A stretch of 64,000 nt of DNA from Spisula solida (GCA_947247005.1 OX365947.1:34428760-34492759); one strand, 5' to 3'. Counted from the stretch's first letter, positions 20,338 to 33,567 are shown. Program-made: numbers and translations. The notes: generated from the letters alone by a model not told the origin.

Positions 20338-23300
20338 GTAGACCTGTCTCTTTATTGCATATTTTAAATGAAATTAGATTTTCAGTTTTAAATATTTTTT
20401 AAAATGAGAGGAAACATCGTTGAAAAATCGTTGTTTGTAAGTCATTCACAGCTAATTCTGTTATTTCTTTAGAGTTCAAATACCGGACCTACTGGTTCAT
20501 ATTGTATTTGAGTTATAAAAGTGCTGATCAATTATTTATTATGAACAAAAAGTAACCATGGCTTGCTATAAGAAAAGAGACATTTCAAAATGTCTGGAGT
20601 GTTATATTGCTGTTGTGTAAGTATTTCTGCTACATGTGTTGATATTTTATCACATGGTTATTGTTACGCAATAAGCTTTTGTGCGAGGATACAATGTATA
20701 CAGTCTGATTCCTTAATTATTATTATGTGGATTTCTGTGTCCCAGTCCTCATGTCTACGGTCTAAGGTCTAACTTATCTTTGGCTGCCAGTCACAAAATT
20801 ATCAAATAAGACCACTTAAACTAGGTGACTGAAAAATAGTATGCATTTAATATAGTGGGATATAATAATTATAATGTTGAATGCTTAATACTGGTATGAT
20901 TTTAGTATAAGTGACTACGAACTAAAAGGTGATATCAGTATACTAGGAAGTTTGGTTTGAGTAAACCTTTGGTTTTAAAATGTGAAAATGTTGGAGGGAG
21001 GGAGGGGTATGACATGAGTATGTTAGAGTAGACCGGTATGAAAATGGAACGAACAATGTCTAACCTGTATTTATAGCTATGTTGTATTGCACAGTACTCC
21101 GTTATAAACTTATAATGTGCCAAACATTTTGTATTACTTTGAAATTGATGTTCAATTATTATTGTTGTTATTATTAGAGGTAGAACAGTGTATTATGGTG
21201 ATTTATATGTACTGGTATATATATGTTATATAGTATAATAGTTTGTATGTAAAATATTGTAACTGTCATGTAATAATATTGCATTTATTGATATATTACC
21301 TCTGTTGTATAGTCAGAACAAATTAACGTGATCCTCAACCTTTATGCACAAGTATATTACTGGCTTTATGTGCTGAATTTATCAATAACCGCGAGAAGGT
21401 TGCATCATAACGGTCTTTTAGGTTAGTACTTGTATTACACCCCACATATAATCATAAAATTCCCTACCTATAAAAAGACAAGCTGAGGATAAATACAGCC
21501 AGGAAATAAATTATGCACATATAAGGTTGGAGGATCAGGTTGATTTGTATGAACTATAACACATTGCTTATACCAAAGAATTGTGGGTTATAATGGAACA
21601 ATCATCTATAGTGGTCATTAACAATACAATTATAGTTCATGGGTTACATATGACTTGTTAGTTCTCATCTTCATAGGTTGCTTTAGCTTTTCACAAATGT
21701 TCACTTATTTTGTAATATCCTGTTTTAAGACATGATGAAAAGGTGGTCTTATAAGTGAATCAGTCTATATACCGAACCACTTATGTCCTTTTAAGACTTT
21801 GCTTCTTTATAAATGCAAATCTGCATGGTTTTAAAAATATTGCTGCAATCTTATTAGTAGAACTTTCTTAATTGCGGTATTATGCAATTATACTAATGCA
21901 GTATTTCAAATAGGTTCAGCCTTCAGGTATGTGCAGATTAAAATTAACATTTATTTGCCTGATTCGGTCAGTTTGAAAGTAAATTTTTAAAAGTGTAACT
22001 ATATTTTTAATTGAATGGTAACCAATTAGTGTACTAGGTAGACTGGTTGTGTATACCTGTATACAGTGTATGAATTCCAGTGTTTGAAGTACAGATGTTT
22101 GGGACTATTGCAATATGACCGTGGCTTCCAATAATACTAGATAATACATGTTAACTTACAAGTTTCCAACCAATGTCAGTATCACTTACATGTTAACAAT
22201 AAGTAATCAGTTCTTATTGTACTTCAGACCAGTCTGTTGGATCATCTGTAGATATAATTTCTCACCGCCATTGCGTTATAACCATTACATTGGTTGGATT
22301 GCAACAAAACTTCTTTGCATATTGGCGGCATGTTATGCTCCAATCAATTTTCATAGAGGTATTGCCGTTTGAATTTTTACGAATATATTTTCTCCATGAT
22401 ATTGAACTGAATTCATCGAAACTTTATTGTAATACTCATAAGTACTTCACTGAGTGATTGCCCTTCAATGTTTTATTCATCTATTTTGTACCCTAAAGCT
22501 ATTACAGCTGCATCAATGCAGTATCTAGGGGTATTCATCACCACCAGTGATAACTCTTGTTGTTTCAAACTTGTATGGCTATCAGATAGTCCACACCAAG
22601 CATTGTATAGTATTTTTTATATGGACAATTAGTAGGGGGCATGTCATGGTGCTACAGCGTATCGTACGTTTCACTATTGATTTCATGTTTACGGTATGTC
22701 GACCACTCAAATGAAGACTTATTTCAATAATTTGCTGTGTAATAACTGACTGATGTTGCTTATATACATTATACATATAGTGCAATGTTACATTGAACCA
22801 TTCTCTCATTGTGTTGTTACGTCTGATATGTGTTACATGTTTGTTGTTGTTGTTCTTGTCGGGTATGTTATCATAAAACTATCTGTCAAAATTCTCTAAA
22901 GTTTGGTAAAACTGAAGCTACATTAGTGCAGTTCAAATCTTGAAAAGCTGGAATCTTTTCTAGTTAAAGATATGAAGAAATGATATCTCCTTGACTTCTA
23001 CTGTCAGAGGGGTGTTTATGCATTACTATACTGTTGACTACTTCATCCTCACTTTTCTTTATGTTAAGAAATACAAACAAATATAATGAATACATTTTTT
23101 TTATACTCATTATACGTTTTATGTGGTAACAACATAGGTCATCATTTTTTTACCAGAAAGTGTATAATGCTAGAAGAAATAGAATTATCAAACATTTAGA
23201 CTTGCATTGACACAAGTGATAGTTGTATTATAAAATACTTTACAGAATTTTATGTGTCGGTACTCATATAGTGTTCATTATCCTCTTACCAGTAGCATTA

Positions 23301-23400
23301 CTAAGTGCAATATGTATAGATTTATTCTACTAGTTAGCCTGTATATACTGTATATAGAAGATGGATGGTTGTTCTGTTTGATAGATATGTGGTGATTATC
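20338..23400. other. 3' flank or 3' UTR of the LMBR1-like gene, no coding sequence recognised
   Basis: AT-rich sequence with no conserved reading frame. A possible alternative last exon begins at 21317 (acceptor AGTCAG). No mobile element was recognised. The length of the true 3' UTR cannot be set from sequence alone. Confidence 0.4.
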
Positions 23401-23645
23401 CACGGCCGTGGTCCAGTGGGTAGTGTGTTGGATTTGTAACCTGGCGATCCATGTTTGATTCCCGGTAGCAGCAAATCATTCCCTTCTATGAAAATTTGAC
23501 AACAATGTTGAGTTTCCTCCGCATATGGAGAAGTTGCTGGTTTCTGCTGGAAGGGTAAATTTGTACTGGTTGGGATACAATCCAGGAAAACTGGTTACGG
23601 TGAAATGGCTGTCATATATTGCATTATTGTTGATAAACAGCGTTT
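23401..23645 (+). mobile_element. tRNA-derived SINE (type B), fullest copy
   Basis: The head carries box A TGGTCCAGTGG (23410) and box B GTTTGATTCC (23452) at tRNA spacing, followed by a non-tRNA body (GAGAAGTTGCTGGTTTCTG, then TACTGGTTGGGATACA and GGAAAACTGGTTACGG). Body-only copies occur at 29490-29660 (plus) and, antisense, at 2695-2835 and 57440-57565. Confidence 0.8.
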
Positions 23646-24559
23646 AACCTGATTAAATGAATAATAAGACCACCCACAGGACCTTTGAAAACTTGTATAT
23701 TTTAAAGTTTGTCTGATATGAAGGTTCAGTAAAGAACATAACAGTGAAATAGACCAGGCAATTGTGTTGTTAATTTTGAGGTTGTTTAGGTATATAGTGT
23801 GAGTATTTAGTGTATTTGGTATGAATGGAAGTAATACTGTGAATTATGTTTGTTAGTTAGTTACAATAGTATTTTCCTGTGACAATCTGATTGTAGTTTA
23901 CACATCTTCTTCCATTTATAGACTGTAACTTGAGTAGCTAAACATTCTGACTTATTGACAAAAATGGTCATTCAATGAATTCAATTGGTCATTGTTTATT
24001 GAAATCACATGCAGTAGAACTTCTATCCTTCAAGCAGTTTTGCCTGGAACACTGTAGAAACCTCAAACAGTTTCTTCAGTTTTGGAAAAATGATGATGTA
24101 CAGTAGTTACCTTGAACAGGCATATGGTTAGAGCTATTTTCCCGGTCTGAAGGCAATTTTAGGCATGTAAGTTCTTCTACTCTATGTTGGTTAAATCAGG
24201 TAGTCTTGAAACATTTAGCTTTGTTATCTGTAGCTGACTTTGGTCGTTAATGTGATAAACAGCGTTAGAAGTAGGTTTTGTTTTGTGCTGAAACTTGCTG
24301 ACATTGTAAGCACATACACAAAATTGTTTGTCAGTAATATTATTACTTCACTTTAGGCATTTATAGACAGTATATTACAGTCATGTAATCCGTTGTTATG
24401 TTACCATGGCAACGCTTCTGTTTAACATTGTATCACTGTATATGTAGATTTATATATTACAGTGCCATACAAACTACTAGTATACATCCAAACGTGTCCA
24501 ATATTGTGATATATTTGTGGTAGATGTTAGTGATAATAATACACATGTAGATGATGAGT

Positions 24560-24975
24560 TGGGATATTGATGATGTCATTAGTGTGTCGTAGTGATGATG
24601 TCATTAGTGTGTTGTAGTGATGATGTCATTAGTATGCCGTAGTGATGATGTGATTAGTGTGTTGTATTGATGATGTCATTAGTTTGTTGTATTGATGATG
24701 TCATTAGTATGCCGTATTGATGATGTCATTAGTGTGTTGTATTGATGATGTCATTAGTGTGTTGTATTGATGATGTCATTAGTTTGTTGTATTGATGATG
24801 TCATTAGTATGTTGTATTGATGATGTCATTAGTTTGTTGTATTGATGGTGTCATTAGTATGCCGTATTGATGATGTCATTAGTGTGTTTTATTGATGATG
24901 TCATTAGTATGCCGTATTGATGATGTCATTAGTGTTGTATTGATGATGTCATTAGTATGCCGTAGTGATGTCATT
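24560..24975. repeat. 25-bp tandem repeat, about 16 copies
   Basis: The unit is GATGATGTCATTAGTGTGTTGTATT or close to it (written here only as its core, GATGATGTCATTAGT, plus a variable TGTTGTATT or ATGCCGTATT). It lies in the gene-free interval. Each unit has a TGATGTCA-type palindromic core, reminiscent of CRE/AP-1 half-sites, but no function is implied. Confidence 0.9.
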
Positions 24976-25290
24976 GTAAAATGCTTCTATGTAGCTACTG
25001 TATATTAAACATAAGTAACATCTTCAGTATTGATGTAACAAGAATTATAGAATGAAATCCGACCTTCAAGTACTGTCACCCTTATATTAACCTTGTATCA
25101 GTGATAGGTGATGATTTGATATGTTAATGTGAACTGATAATCAATTTTTCCATGCGTATTGTAATATTGTCTTATATCCAGTGTTTGTATGTATTGATAA
25201 AACCTGTATAATCTCAGTTGTTGCGACTGTTTATCATCCTCCCTTAATGTTATTTAAGTCATTGTTTAAATTGTGTTGTTTTTTAATGCA

Positions 25291-25422
25291 GAGCTTACCC
25301 TTTATTTGCCAGTCAGCTTTCTGCTGAAATATGGCAGGCATAGGAGTGCCTCCACCCGTATATGAATCCGGGTCGCCATATTAGACGACAAGCGCTCTTA
25401 ACTACTGAGCTATGGAGGCACT
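25291..25422 (-). mobile_element. tRNA-derived SINE (type A)
   Basis: On the minus strand it starts GCCTCCATAGCTCAGTAG, a recognisable tRNA 5' half with box A, followed by a box B-like CGGATTCATA. It ends in CAGAAAGCTGACTGGCAAAT. Related copies lie at 47847-48022 (minus), 48597-48711 (minus, diverged) and 61137-61276 (plus). Confidence 0.82.
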
Positions 25423-26127
25423 ATTGAAACTATATCCATCTGTTTGAACCCTTGAGTTTATCATTGATCTGGCTGTAACAATCCCATGTTATTGTACAAA
25501 TATAATCAACAAAAAAACCTTAAACCTATAATTAATGTTAATATGATAAAAGTTTTTTCATTTTCTTCTCAGCACTTATGATAGTACAAATTAACCGGCC
25601 TAATCGTTGCCATGTATGGTCAGAAATTGCATACCCATATTGTTGAAATACTATTAGTTACATGTGTAATGTGTTAAACAATGTGTATGTATTACATCAT
25701 TTATCAGCTATGTGTTACTATATATAGATATATGTGTTAGTTATAAACTACTGCCATACTGTACTCACATGTGATATCTGCAATAACTCAATAATTACAT
25801 TTGCATAGTTATATATTATATGTCCATACTACTAGGTGTTGAAAACAAGGTTAATAGATTAGCAAACTCAGTAGGTTGTTCAACTGGTGTCTATATTGTT
25901 TGTGCCACATATCGTCAAATTAGTTACGCCCATGAAACATGGCAGGATTGTTTATATGCATGAGAAGTAATGCACCAGAGTTCTGCTTGATCAAAGCATT
26001 TACAGAAATATTAAACTTGTGTTTAAAAATTTAAATTCTTTAAAGCTTGTTAACAGCTACGAATTGTGATAAAAGGGTTGTTTAATATTAGCTATTATTC
26101 AGTCGAGGAACCCCTACAAACCATATA

Positions 26128-27038
26128 CAGTAGAACCTGTACGCACGACCACCTCTATTAAGCGACAATTCTATTAAACGACCACTTAAGATCCCGCCCG
26201 TGAATTTTCACTATAAAAAGTGATTCTATTAAGTGACTTTTCAGTTATCCGACCTGCGACCGCCTTAAACCAGTCCCGAGAGCTAAAATTTAATTCATTC
26301 AACGACCACATACACTTAAATTCGTCGAGCATTCACACCTATAAAAACAGTTGGTCGATTAACAAACCCGTTAAATGGTCGTATGTAAAGATAATTGTTG
26401 TAGATAAGTGGTTATCAACTAAAAAGGTGAGAAAAACAAACTAATAGTGAGGGATATGAAGCAAATAAAACAAGAATCATGGTCAATTAACATTACACGG
26501 GTGTACAAGTGGTCCAGTGGGAAGAGCTACTGACTGCTGATCATACGGTTGAAGGTTCGATCCTGCATTTCTCTACTTTTCCGTGTTTCCCACCTAACAT
26601 AACTAAACTAACAGTCTTTCGGGCGAGACGTTAACTGAGATCCCGTGTATGATGCTTTACGTCAGGCACGTAAACGAACCAGACATGCTTCTGAAACTGA
26701 GGCATCTTCTGTACTATACAATATCCCCCCAAAACTGAAGTGACTAACCTCTTCTTGGGGCCTCGCCCATATGGATTTCCGGTGGGGAGGATAAATAAAA
26801 GCATACAAATCGTAAAAAATAACATTACACATGTTCACCATCGTAATAAAAAAGTCCATATCAGTGCATATAACATTGCAACTGTACTGTATTATATAAT
26901 AGCAGTACTGAATAAAGATATGAAAACTCGACATTTTACTTAAACTAATAATTTCAGCCTGATCTATTAAGAGACCACTTACTTAAGCGACCGTTTTATC
27001 CCGGTCCCAAGGGTGGTCGCCCAATGCAGGTTCTACTG
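26128..27038. mobile_element. Pogo/Tigger-like non-autonomous element with a nested SINE
   Basis: The ends are CAGTAGAACCTG and its inverted form CAGGTTCTACTG, flanked by TA on both sides. The arms extend into related blocks (CGACCACC, CTATTAAGCGACC / GAGACCACTTA, GGTGGTCG). About 911 bp, no transposase frame. A forward SINE (about 26500-26720) is inserted inside it, so the element is older than that SINE. Confidence 0.82.
26500..26720 (+). mobile_element. tRNA-derived SINE (type C, forward) nested in the Tigger-like element
   Basis: Box A TGGTCCAGTGGG (26511) and box B GGTTCGATCC (26554) are at tRNA spacing. The body has GTGTTTCCCACCTAAC and ends near CACGTAAACGAACCAGACATG, the forward counterpart of the copies at 5690-5935 and 8115-8723. 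Confidence 0.75.
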
Positions 27039-27274
27039 TATGTCCCAAATGTGTAGGTTTTAAAGAATAATTAAGAATTTAAATTTGAACATTAGTTCAT
27101 GATTTCCATAAGTGCTTTGATAAAACAGTACACTGGGGTTATGTTTTATTTGAAACTAAGTTTCTGCAGAGCTATACACCTTCAGTCAGTTACTTGTTGG
27201 AAACCCTGATATTTGTGGAGTTTCCATGTTAATTGTATGAATATTGGTAATATAACATTCTACCATTAACACTT

Positions 27275-27394
27275 AGAATATACCCTAAATTCTGAACCAA
27301 TAAAAACGCCAATCAGAATATACCCTACATTCGGAACCAATAAAAACGCCAATCAGAATATACCCTTCATTCTGAACCAATAAAAACGCCAATC
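27275..27394. repeat. 40-bp tandem repeat, three copies
   Basis: The unit is AGAATATACCCTAAATTCTG followed by AACCAATAAAAACGCCAATC, starting at 27275, 27315 and 27355, with one to three substitutions between copies. Confidence 0.92.
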
Positions 27395-28239
27395 TGTGCT
27401 GGTTAAATGAAAATTTAATCATTAAAATTTTACTTTTAACAGACCGGATGTCATGTCTTGGCGCTATATTCTATTGGCTGCTCAAAATGCTGGATGTTAC
27501 ATTCTAAGTTAGTTAGAACATATTAAGTAATGTTTTGATGACTTGTTTGGTATTGCTCGCTCTGCCCTTTTTAATCATTGAAAATTTACTTTATTTGTTC
27601 TAACTATTACATAAAACATTTTCCTGTGTGGAATTCATTCATGCTATAAACATTATTTGATTATGTTTTTATTTTATTGTTAGATTTGAACATTCCATTG
27701 CTCTTTAATGTTCTGTGATTATTTTCATTAGCCATTATTTGTAGCAGTTGGTTTTTCATTCATTGTTTCAAAATCATATCAAACTAAATCCATGTTTTAC
27801 AAAACCTAGTTTAGTTCTCAAGTCTCATTCAGATTATACCTTTGGTTATATTGTTGATTTTGTTGAACATTATCTAAATTCCTTTTGTTAACTTAGAATT
27901 TAGTTAAGAAATTGTTGGTAAGTTAAAGTGAGTGCTCAGCAGATGAAAAGTAGTGTTTAAATGTTTGTTACTTACAAGACAGTATGAAAGTATGATTTTC
28001 TGTAAACAAAAATATTATCCTTTACTACATGGCCTCCTACTCCATGTACCTGCAGTATTCTGATAACTTGTTGTATAGTATACATCTTCATACTGCTTTT
28101 TGGAAATTATGGTGGTATGCACTGGTACAAACAGTGGGATGCTGAGAGGTCATGAGAAGGTGCTACCATGGAGTAAAGGGTTAATATGTAGTTGTACATA
28201 GTTGTTACGTTATTGAAACATTCATGTTGAAACACCGGT

Positions 28240-29165
28240 GTAACATAATGCAAAATATCCCGAACATTTGCTGATCAGTTACATGACATAAAATATCCCA
28301 AACATTTGCTGATCAGTTACATGACATAAAATATCCCAAACATTTGCTGATCAGTTACATGACATAAAATATCCCAAACATTCACTGACCAGTAACATAA
28401 TGTAACTTATCCCGAACATTTACTGATCATAACATACAAAAAACATCCCGAACATTTACTGATCAGTAACATAATGTAAAATATCCCGAACATTTACTGA
28501 TCAGTAACATAATGTAAAATATCCCAAACATTTACTGACCAGTAACTTAATGTAAAATATCCCGAACATTTGCTGATCAGTAACATAATATAAAATATCC
28601 CGAACATTTACTGACCAGTAACTTAATGTAAAATATCCCAAACATTTGCTGATCAGTAACATAATATAAAATATCCCAAACATTTATTGACCAGTAACTT
28701 AATGTAAAATATCCCGAACATTTACTGATCATAACATACAAAAAATATCCCGAACATTTACTGACCAGTAACTTAATGTAAAATATCCCGAACATTTACT
28801 GACCAGTAACATAATGTAAAATATCCCGAACATTTACTGATCATAACATACAAAAAATATCCCGAACATTTACTGATCAGTAACTTAATGTAAAATATCC
28901 CGAACATTTACTGATCAGTAACTTAATGTAAAATATCCCAAACATTTACTGATCATAACATACAAAAAACATCCCAAACATTTACTGATCAGTAACTTAA
29001 TGTAAAATATCCCGAACATTTACTGATCATAACATACAAAAAACATCCCAAACATTTACTGATCAGTAACTTAATGTAAAATATCCCGAACATTTACTGA
29101 TCAAAACATACAAAAAATATCCCGAACATTTACTGACCAGTAACTTAATGTAAAATATCCCAAAC
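28240..29165. repeat. 38-bp minisatellite, about 24 copies
   Basis: The unit contains AAATATCCCGAACATTTACT, then GATCAGTAAC and TTAATGTA. A shorter variant, with GATCATAACATACAAAA in place of the second half, is interspersed, giving a higher-order pattern. Minus-strand open frames (such as 28501-28683) are by-products. Confidence 0.92.
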
Positions 29166-29489
29166 AACATTTCCCAGTGAAGTGGAAGTACAGCAAGCAT
29201 TCCAGCATAACAACATCACATCTTTGCTCATTAGTAACACTGCCAGTTGTAACATTTTTATGACATCATTAATTTTTTGGAATTCATAATAACACAAAAA
29301 GCATATATTTTTTAAGATAACCTTACATGATGTGGGCCAATAATAACATTAAGTTCTGAGATAAAGTCACACTATGTCACTTCATTATTACAATTTTGAG
29401 TAATTTGCATCTAATTGAATCATGCAGCTCATAGCTATATTGTTTTACTGATACATGTATATTTTTACTATGATCATTATTGTAATTGT

Positions 29490-29660
29490 TCCCCGTCGCA
29501 GCAGGTCCATAACCTTTTATGAAAATGTGACTACAAATGTTGATTTACCTTCACTAATATGGAACAGTTGCTGGTTCCTTGTGCAACGGTAAGTTAGTAC
29601 TGGTTAGAATGCAGTCCTGGAAAACTGTTTATGTGAATCGATCACTGTATATATAAGTGA
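29490..29660 (+). mobile_element. SINE type B body, 5'-truncated
   Basis: It matches the body of the 23401 copy (GTCGCAGCAGGTCCATAACC, CTTCACTAATATGGAACAG, GGTTAGAATGCAGTCC) but lacks a recognisable tRNA head. Confidence 0.65.
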
Positions 29661-30263
29661 TACATTGTTGAGAAATGATGTAAGATTGGTGTTTACAGGC
29701 ATAACAAACATAATGTAATTGTGTGGCTGCCGTATTTCTTTCAAAAAGTTAGTGATCAATAGTTTTGCAAGTATTGAATCATTAAGCCAATGATTTTATA
29801 AGGCATATGGTTTTATTTTGCCAGTTTTTACCAGTAGGTAATGTGTCTGCATTTATCAGTTTTAAGGCAACCATTGTCCACATGCTTGTATAGAGTTCGT
29901 AATTCATTCATTACTGTTGCAAAACAAGGGGATAAAGTGAAACTGTTCGAAGTACATATAAATGCAGACAAATACAGAACTGCACCATTTTCACGCCTTG
30001 AATAGATGGAACACACGACATACACACATTAAACAGTCTGGTTTATTTTATGTTTACAATCATAATATACTTCATATTCTTGCAATGCAATTTTTTGTCC
30101 TTTTAAGAATAATATTTTTATTTTCAACTTTATTTATGTTGTGCTTTATAATGCTGTGTTTTTTGTTTATTTATGTTTTCATGTACAGTACGGGTTTCTA
30201 GATCATACTGTAAAATCATTAAATATTATCGGGCATATAAGGGAGTTTTGTATAGGAGTAATT

Positions 30264-30630
30264 TCACAGGGTCAAAAATTTCAGGAATTTCAAAAGAAAA
30301 TAGACATGAATTGTACAATAAGGTTTGACTACGGTTTGTTTTATGTAACCTGTGTTTTCTCGACTCATTTAAGAAATATTGATCTCCAAAGGTTACTCAT
30401 GACAGATCCTAAATATCACTGTGGATTGTTAATTTCTGCAGAAAATAAAAGTTATTTGATGAAAATATTCAAAGTATTGACAAAGTTATGGTCATTTGAA
30501 ATTTCATTAGCAGAAATTTAACTATAGAACAATGTTTGAACTGAGTTTTGACTATAATGGGTGTGTGCTTATGGCACTATAAAGAAGACCTCAGACACAT
30601 TTTCAGGATTGGGCATTTTGCCTCAGTACC
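30264..30630. mobile_element. Diverged relative of the CAGGGGTGTCAA MITE family
   Basis: It begins CAGGGTCAAAAATTTC and ends CAGTACCCCTG. Internal blocks (CTGCAGAAAATAAAAGTTA, CAAAGTTATGGTCATTTGAA, TTTTCAGGATTGGGCATTT) also occur near 10880-11140 and 13240-13450. It accounts for the chance 126-codon frame at 30141-30521. Confidence 0.6.
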
Positions 30631-30982
30631 CCTGTATGTAGTGTACTACATATATGATGTATTGCCTCGACCAGTGTGCGTAAGCTTGGAGATAGGGTGA
30701 AAGCTCATGGGGAAAACTGTGTTATATACCCAACTGTGTTGTCTCAGTAAATTCTTTATTATTTATTATCCACGGAGTTATGGGTTAAAGTCACCTTGTC
30801 AGATACTATTATTGGTACTTTTCTAGGTATTTCTTTACAACTATACAGAAATAAGTGCTGTATATCTTGTTTTATTTTATGTATATTTTTATTAATGTAG
30901 ATTTTCAGTTTCTAGAAAGTATTCATTTTTATTTGATGCATAATGAGTATTATAATTATCCACCTATTTCACAAAAGTTTAA

Positions 30983-31160
30983 GCCTAGGTCCCACTGAGC
31001 AGTTTTTGCCTCGGCGATGTACTCCTGATGGACTAAGGTAAGCTTCGGGGAAGTCATGAGACAATTTGTAATATAGGGAGGAAATGTGATGATTTCGGTG
31101 GAAATGTGATGAATATCGGGAGAACATTGCCAATGATGAATTCCTCAGTGGGACCTAGGC
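30983..31160. mobile_element. TTAA-flanked MITE, copy 1
   Basis: The ends are GCCTAGGTCCCACTGA and TCAGTGGGACCTAGGC, perfect inverted repeats of 16 bp, with TTAA on both sides (30979-30982, 31161-31164). A second copy lies at 60174-60383. TTAA duplication is used by piggyBac and Kolobok transposases; which one mobilised it is unknown. Confidence 0.88.
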
Positions 31161-31463
31161 TTAAATATAGATGATGTAACTGATCCAGATCCATCAGTAC
31201 ATTGTCAGCTTGTTCTCGTTTGTGACGAGATATTGGTCTAGAAAAAAGAGACATGAATATTGTTTTGTTGTTGACAGTTTGTGTAATATCAGTGAATGTT
31301 ATGTATACTATAAGTTACTACATGTATCTCTATCATTTGTTAGTACAGCAACAGTATGCACCAATTTTTATGTTAGACATAATATTATACACATAGCCAT
31401 ATAATACATGTATCTGTATTGACTGAGAACTCTGTGTGTTGGTATATTATCATACATAGCTAT

Positions 31464-31592
31464 CAGGGGAAGTATTCATATTGATCTTATTTAATTGGAG
31501 AATTAGGATAGCCAATCATATCGCTTGTGGTGTGATCTGATTGGTTGTCCTTATCCTTAAGTCAAGTAAGATCAATATCGAATACCACCCCA
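31464..31592. mobile_element. Short foldback (MITE-like), ~128 bp
   Basis: The left arm (GGGGAAGTATTCATATTGAT then CTTATTTAA) is mirrored by the right arm (TTAAGTCAAGTAAGATCAAT then ATCGAATACCACCCC). The central part also pairs (GGATAGCCAATCA / TGATTGGTTGTCC), so almost the whole unit can fold on itself. Confidence 0.75.
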
Positions 31593-31754
31593 GGTTAAAG
31601 TTTGTATTTATGATTCAATCTTATTGTTTAACTTTTCTTGTACTTGATAATAACTGTTTTATATGCATAGTTTGAACTGTTTAATGTTTAATAACACTTG
31701 TTCATAGTTCCCAAAATGTTATTTTGATATTCTTTGAAGTGATGGTACAGTTAT

Positions 31755-31835
31755 TTCCAGTTTCCAGCCTTTCTGTATATTTCCAGTTACCAGCCTTTCC
31801 GTATATTTCCAGTTCCCAGCCTCTCCGTGTATTTC
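31755..31835. repeat. 26-bp tandem repeat, three copies
   Basis: The unit is ATTTCCAGTTACCAGCCTTT followed by CCGTAT, with small changes between copies. The surrounding stretch 31600-33040 has no recognisable gene or further element. Confidence 0.8.
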
Positions 31836-33048
31836 TAAAGGACAAATATATTTATTTGTAATATTTCAGATTGATTATGAACCCAGACAAAAACTCAATA
31901 AAAATAAGTTTATTATTGCCAGTAATGTTACTTGTGTTTGTTTTAGTTAGTTTGTTACAAACTAAACATGGCTGTGTATACAACTACACAATTTACCCAG
32001 TATCAATTCCAGTTATAGAATAGATTACACCATTTTCTGACATTTATCATACCTGGAAACTGATCTTGCTTCTCAAGCTGTATTAAATACTTCACAACGG
32101 TATACGAGCTCAAGACAGTCTGTGATATGTGAGAAAAATCTAAAGCTCATTGACAGATGAACAGAGTTGTCATTGTTTATCAGTGTTTCACTGTAGAAAA
32201 TGTCTTTGCTATAAATATCTGTTACACAGTTAATCATTTTCTGCAATATTCTCATGTAAATCTATAAATGTCTGTTACACAGTTGGTAGAAAATCATCGT
32301 TTTCTGTAATATTTTTGTGTAAATTTGCCTACTCTTGCTAATGCTAGTCCCATGCTGACTGAATGTTGTTGATACAGTTGTTTTAATATTGGTACACAAC
32401 ACTATGGATGGAATGTGTGTACTTTGCTGTGACATGCTACGTTCCAATAGTAAAGTTATCAATACTGTATTAGTAAACCACATTAAACTGACACGCATCA
32501 GACATGAACGAGCATAGACTTGGAGTCTCGTTTGAATGTGGTCCAACAATAATAATAAATACACATACATGTACAATGTGATATCGATGATAGTGGATCT
32601 GCAAATGTTTGTGTATTTTTGTACACATTTTATGAACAAATACAATTTGCTAAAGTGCGCCCAGGATAATGTGATATTTACAAACAGTTTGGTCAACTGT
32701 TCCAAATTGGTTTTACAAATTACTAAAGTAAACAGATAAGGTCAATATTGTACTGAAAACATCACTGATAAATTGTGCACATCTAATTAATCCACGTTTG
32801 TGGAACATACCAAATTTTCCCAACCCTTCTCATTATCCTGTGCACACTATACCACATGCTGTACCAGTACTCACAAATATTGACTCAGTTTACCAATGTG
32901 GACTCAGTTTATCAGATTTTCTAATAGCAGGAATGATGGCGGATGTCATAATTTTTGTGTCTGGCATCCATTCAAGCTGAGGTCATGAAATTCACATATT
33001 TGTTTTGTTTTAGTTGGGCCCAAACTTCAGCTATTTTAAGATTTTTTT

Positions 33049-33314
33049 ATGCCCCCCTATCGATAGATGGGAAGGCATATAGTGATTCACCTGTCCGTCC
33101 GTCCGTTCGTCCGTCCGTTCGTCCGTCCTGGTTAACCCAAATTGACCGTTTCTTCTAGTATTAATATGGCTTGCTACAAAGCTTTCATACTTGCATGGAT
33201 GTTGTGTATGAACACTCTCCACACGCCAGTATCACCTAACTCCATTTTGACCTTCACCTTGACCTAATTTTGGACTTAGACTTATTTATGGACAAGGCTT
33301 CCACAGGGGGCATT
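33049..33314. mobile_element. MITE-like repeat with GTCC run (ATGCCCCC ends)
   Basis: It begins TTATGCCCCCCTATCGA and ends CAGGGGGCATTAG, so ATGCCCCC and GGGGGCAT form short inverted ends. A (GTCC/GTTC) run at 33100-33128 follows the left end. Elements of this appearance are common in mollusc genomes; that statement is from general knowledge. Confidence 0.65.
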
Positions 33315-33473
33315 AGCGTTTATTGAACGCAGTCTTGTTTAAAGACAATTTAGCACCAGGTTTGGATATTAAACACGACCAAAATGATGAAATACAACCA
33401 TGTTTATATATCTGAAATCCGGGTTCTAAAATTCCTAATAGAGACATCCACATATAACATTTATATAAGTCAT

Positions 33474-33567
33474 GCATAGGCATTTGGTATCAACTTGCCG
33501 TAAATTAATGGTTTGCCCTAGTCACTAATCGACCCTGGTACTGGCAAGTAGAAACCAAATGCCTATG
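33474..33567. mobile_element. 94-bp foldback
   Basis: The arms GCATAGGCATTTGGT...CAACTTGCC and GGCAAGTAG...ACCAAATGCCTATG pair over about 25 bp around a 43-base centre. It is probably a tiny MITE. Confidence 0.7.

Noticed and set aside
23401..23475. Possible functional tRNA gene (also 25360-25420, 26505-26570 and 61137-61200)
   Set aside because: Boxes A and B are present but the acceptor stem and other arms do not pair cleanly, and each is followed by a shared SINE body, so these are tRNA-derived SINE heads.
28240..29165. CRISPR-like regularly spaced direct repeats (also 37062-37320 and 62060-63090)
   Set aside because: The repeats are contiguous with no unique spacers, and the locus is eukaryotic.
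30141..30521. 126-codon plus-strand frame in the gene-free interval
   Set aside because: It runs through a diverged MITE relative (30264-30630) and shows no known domain.
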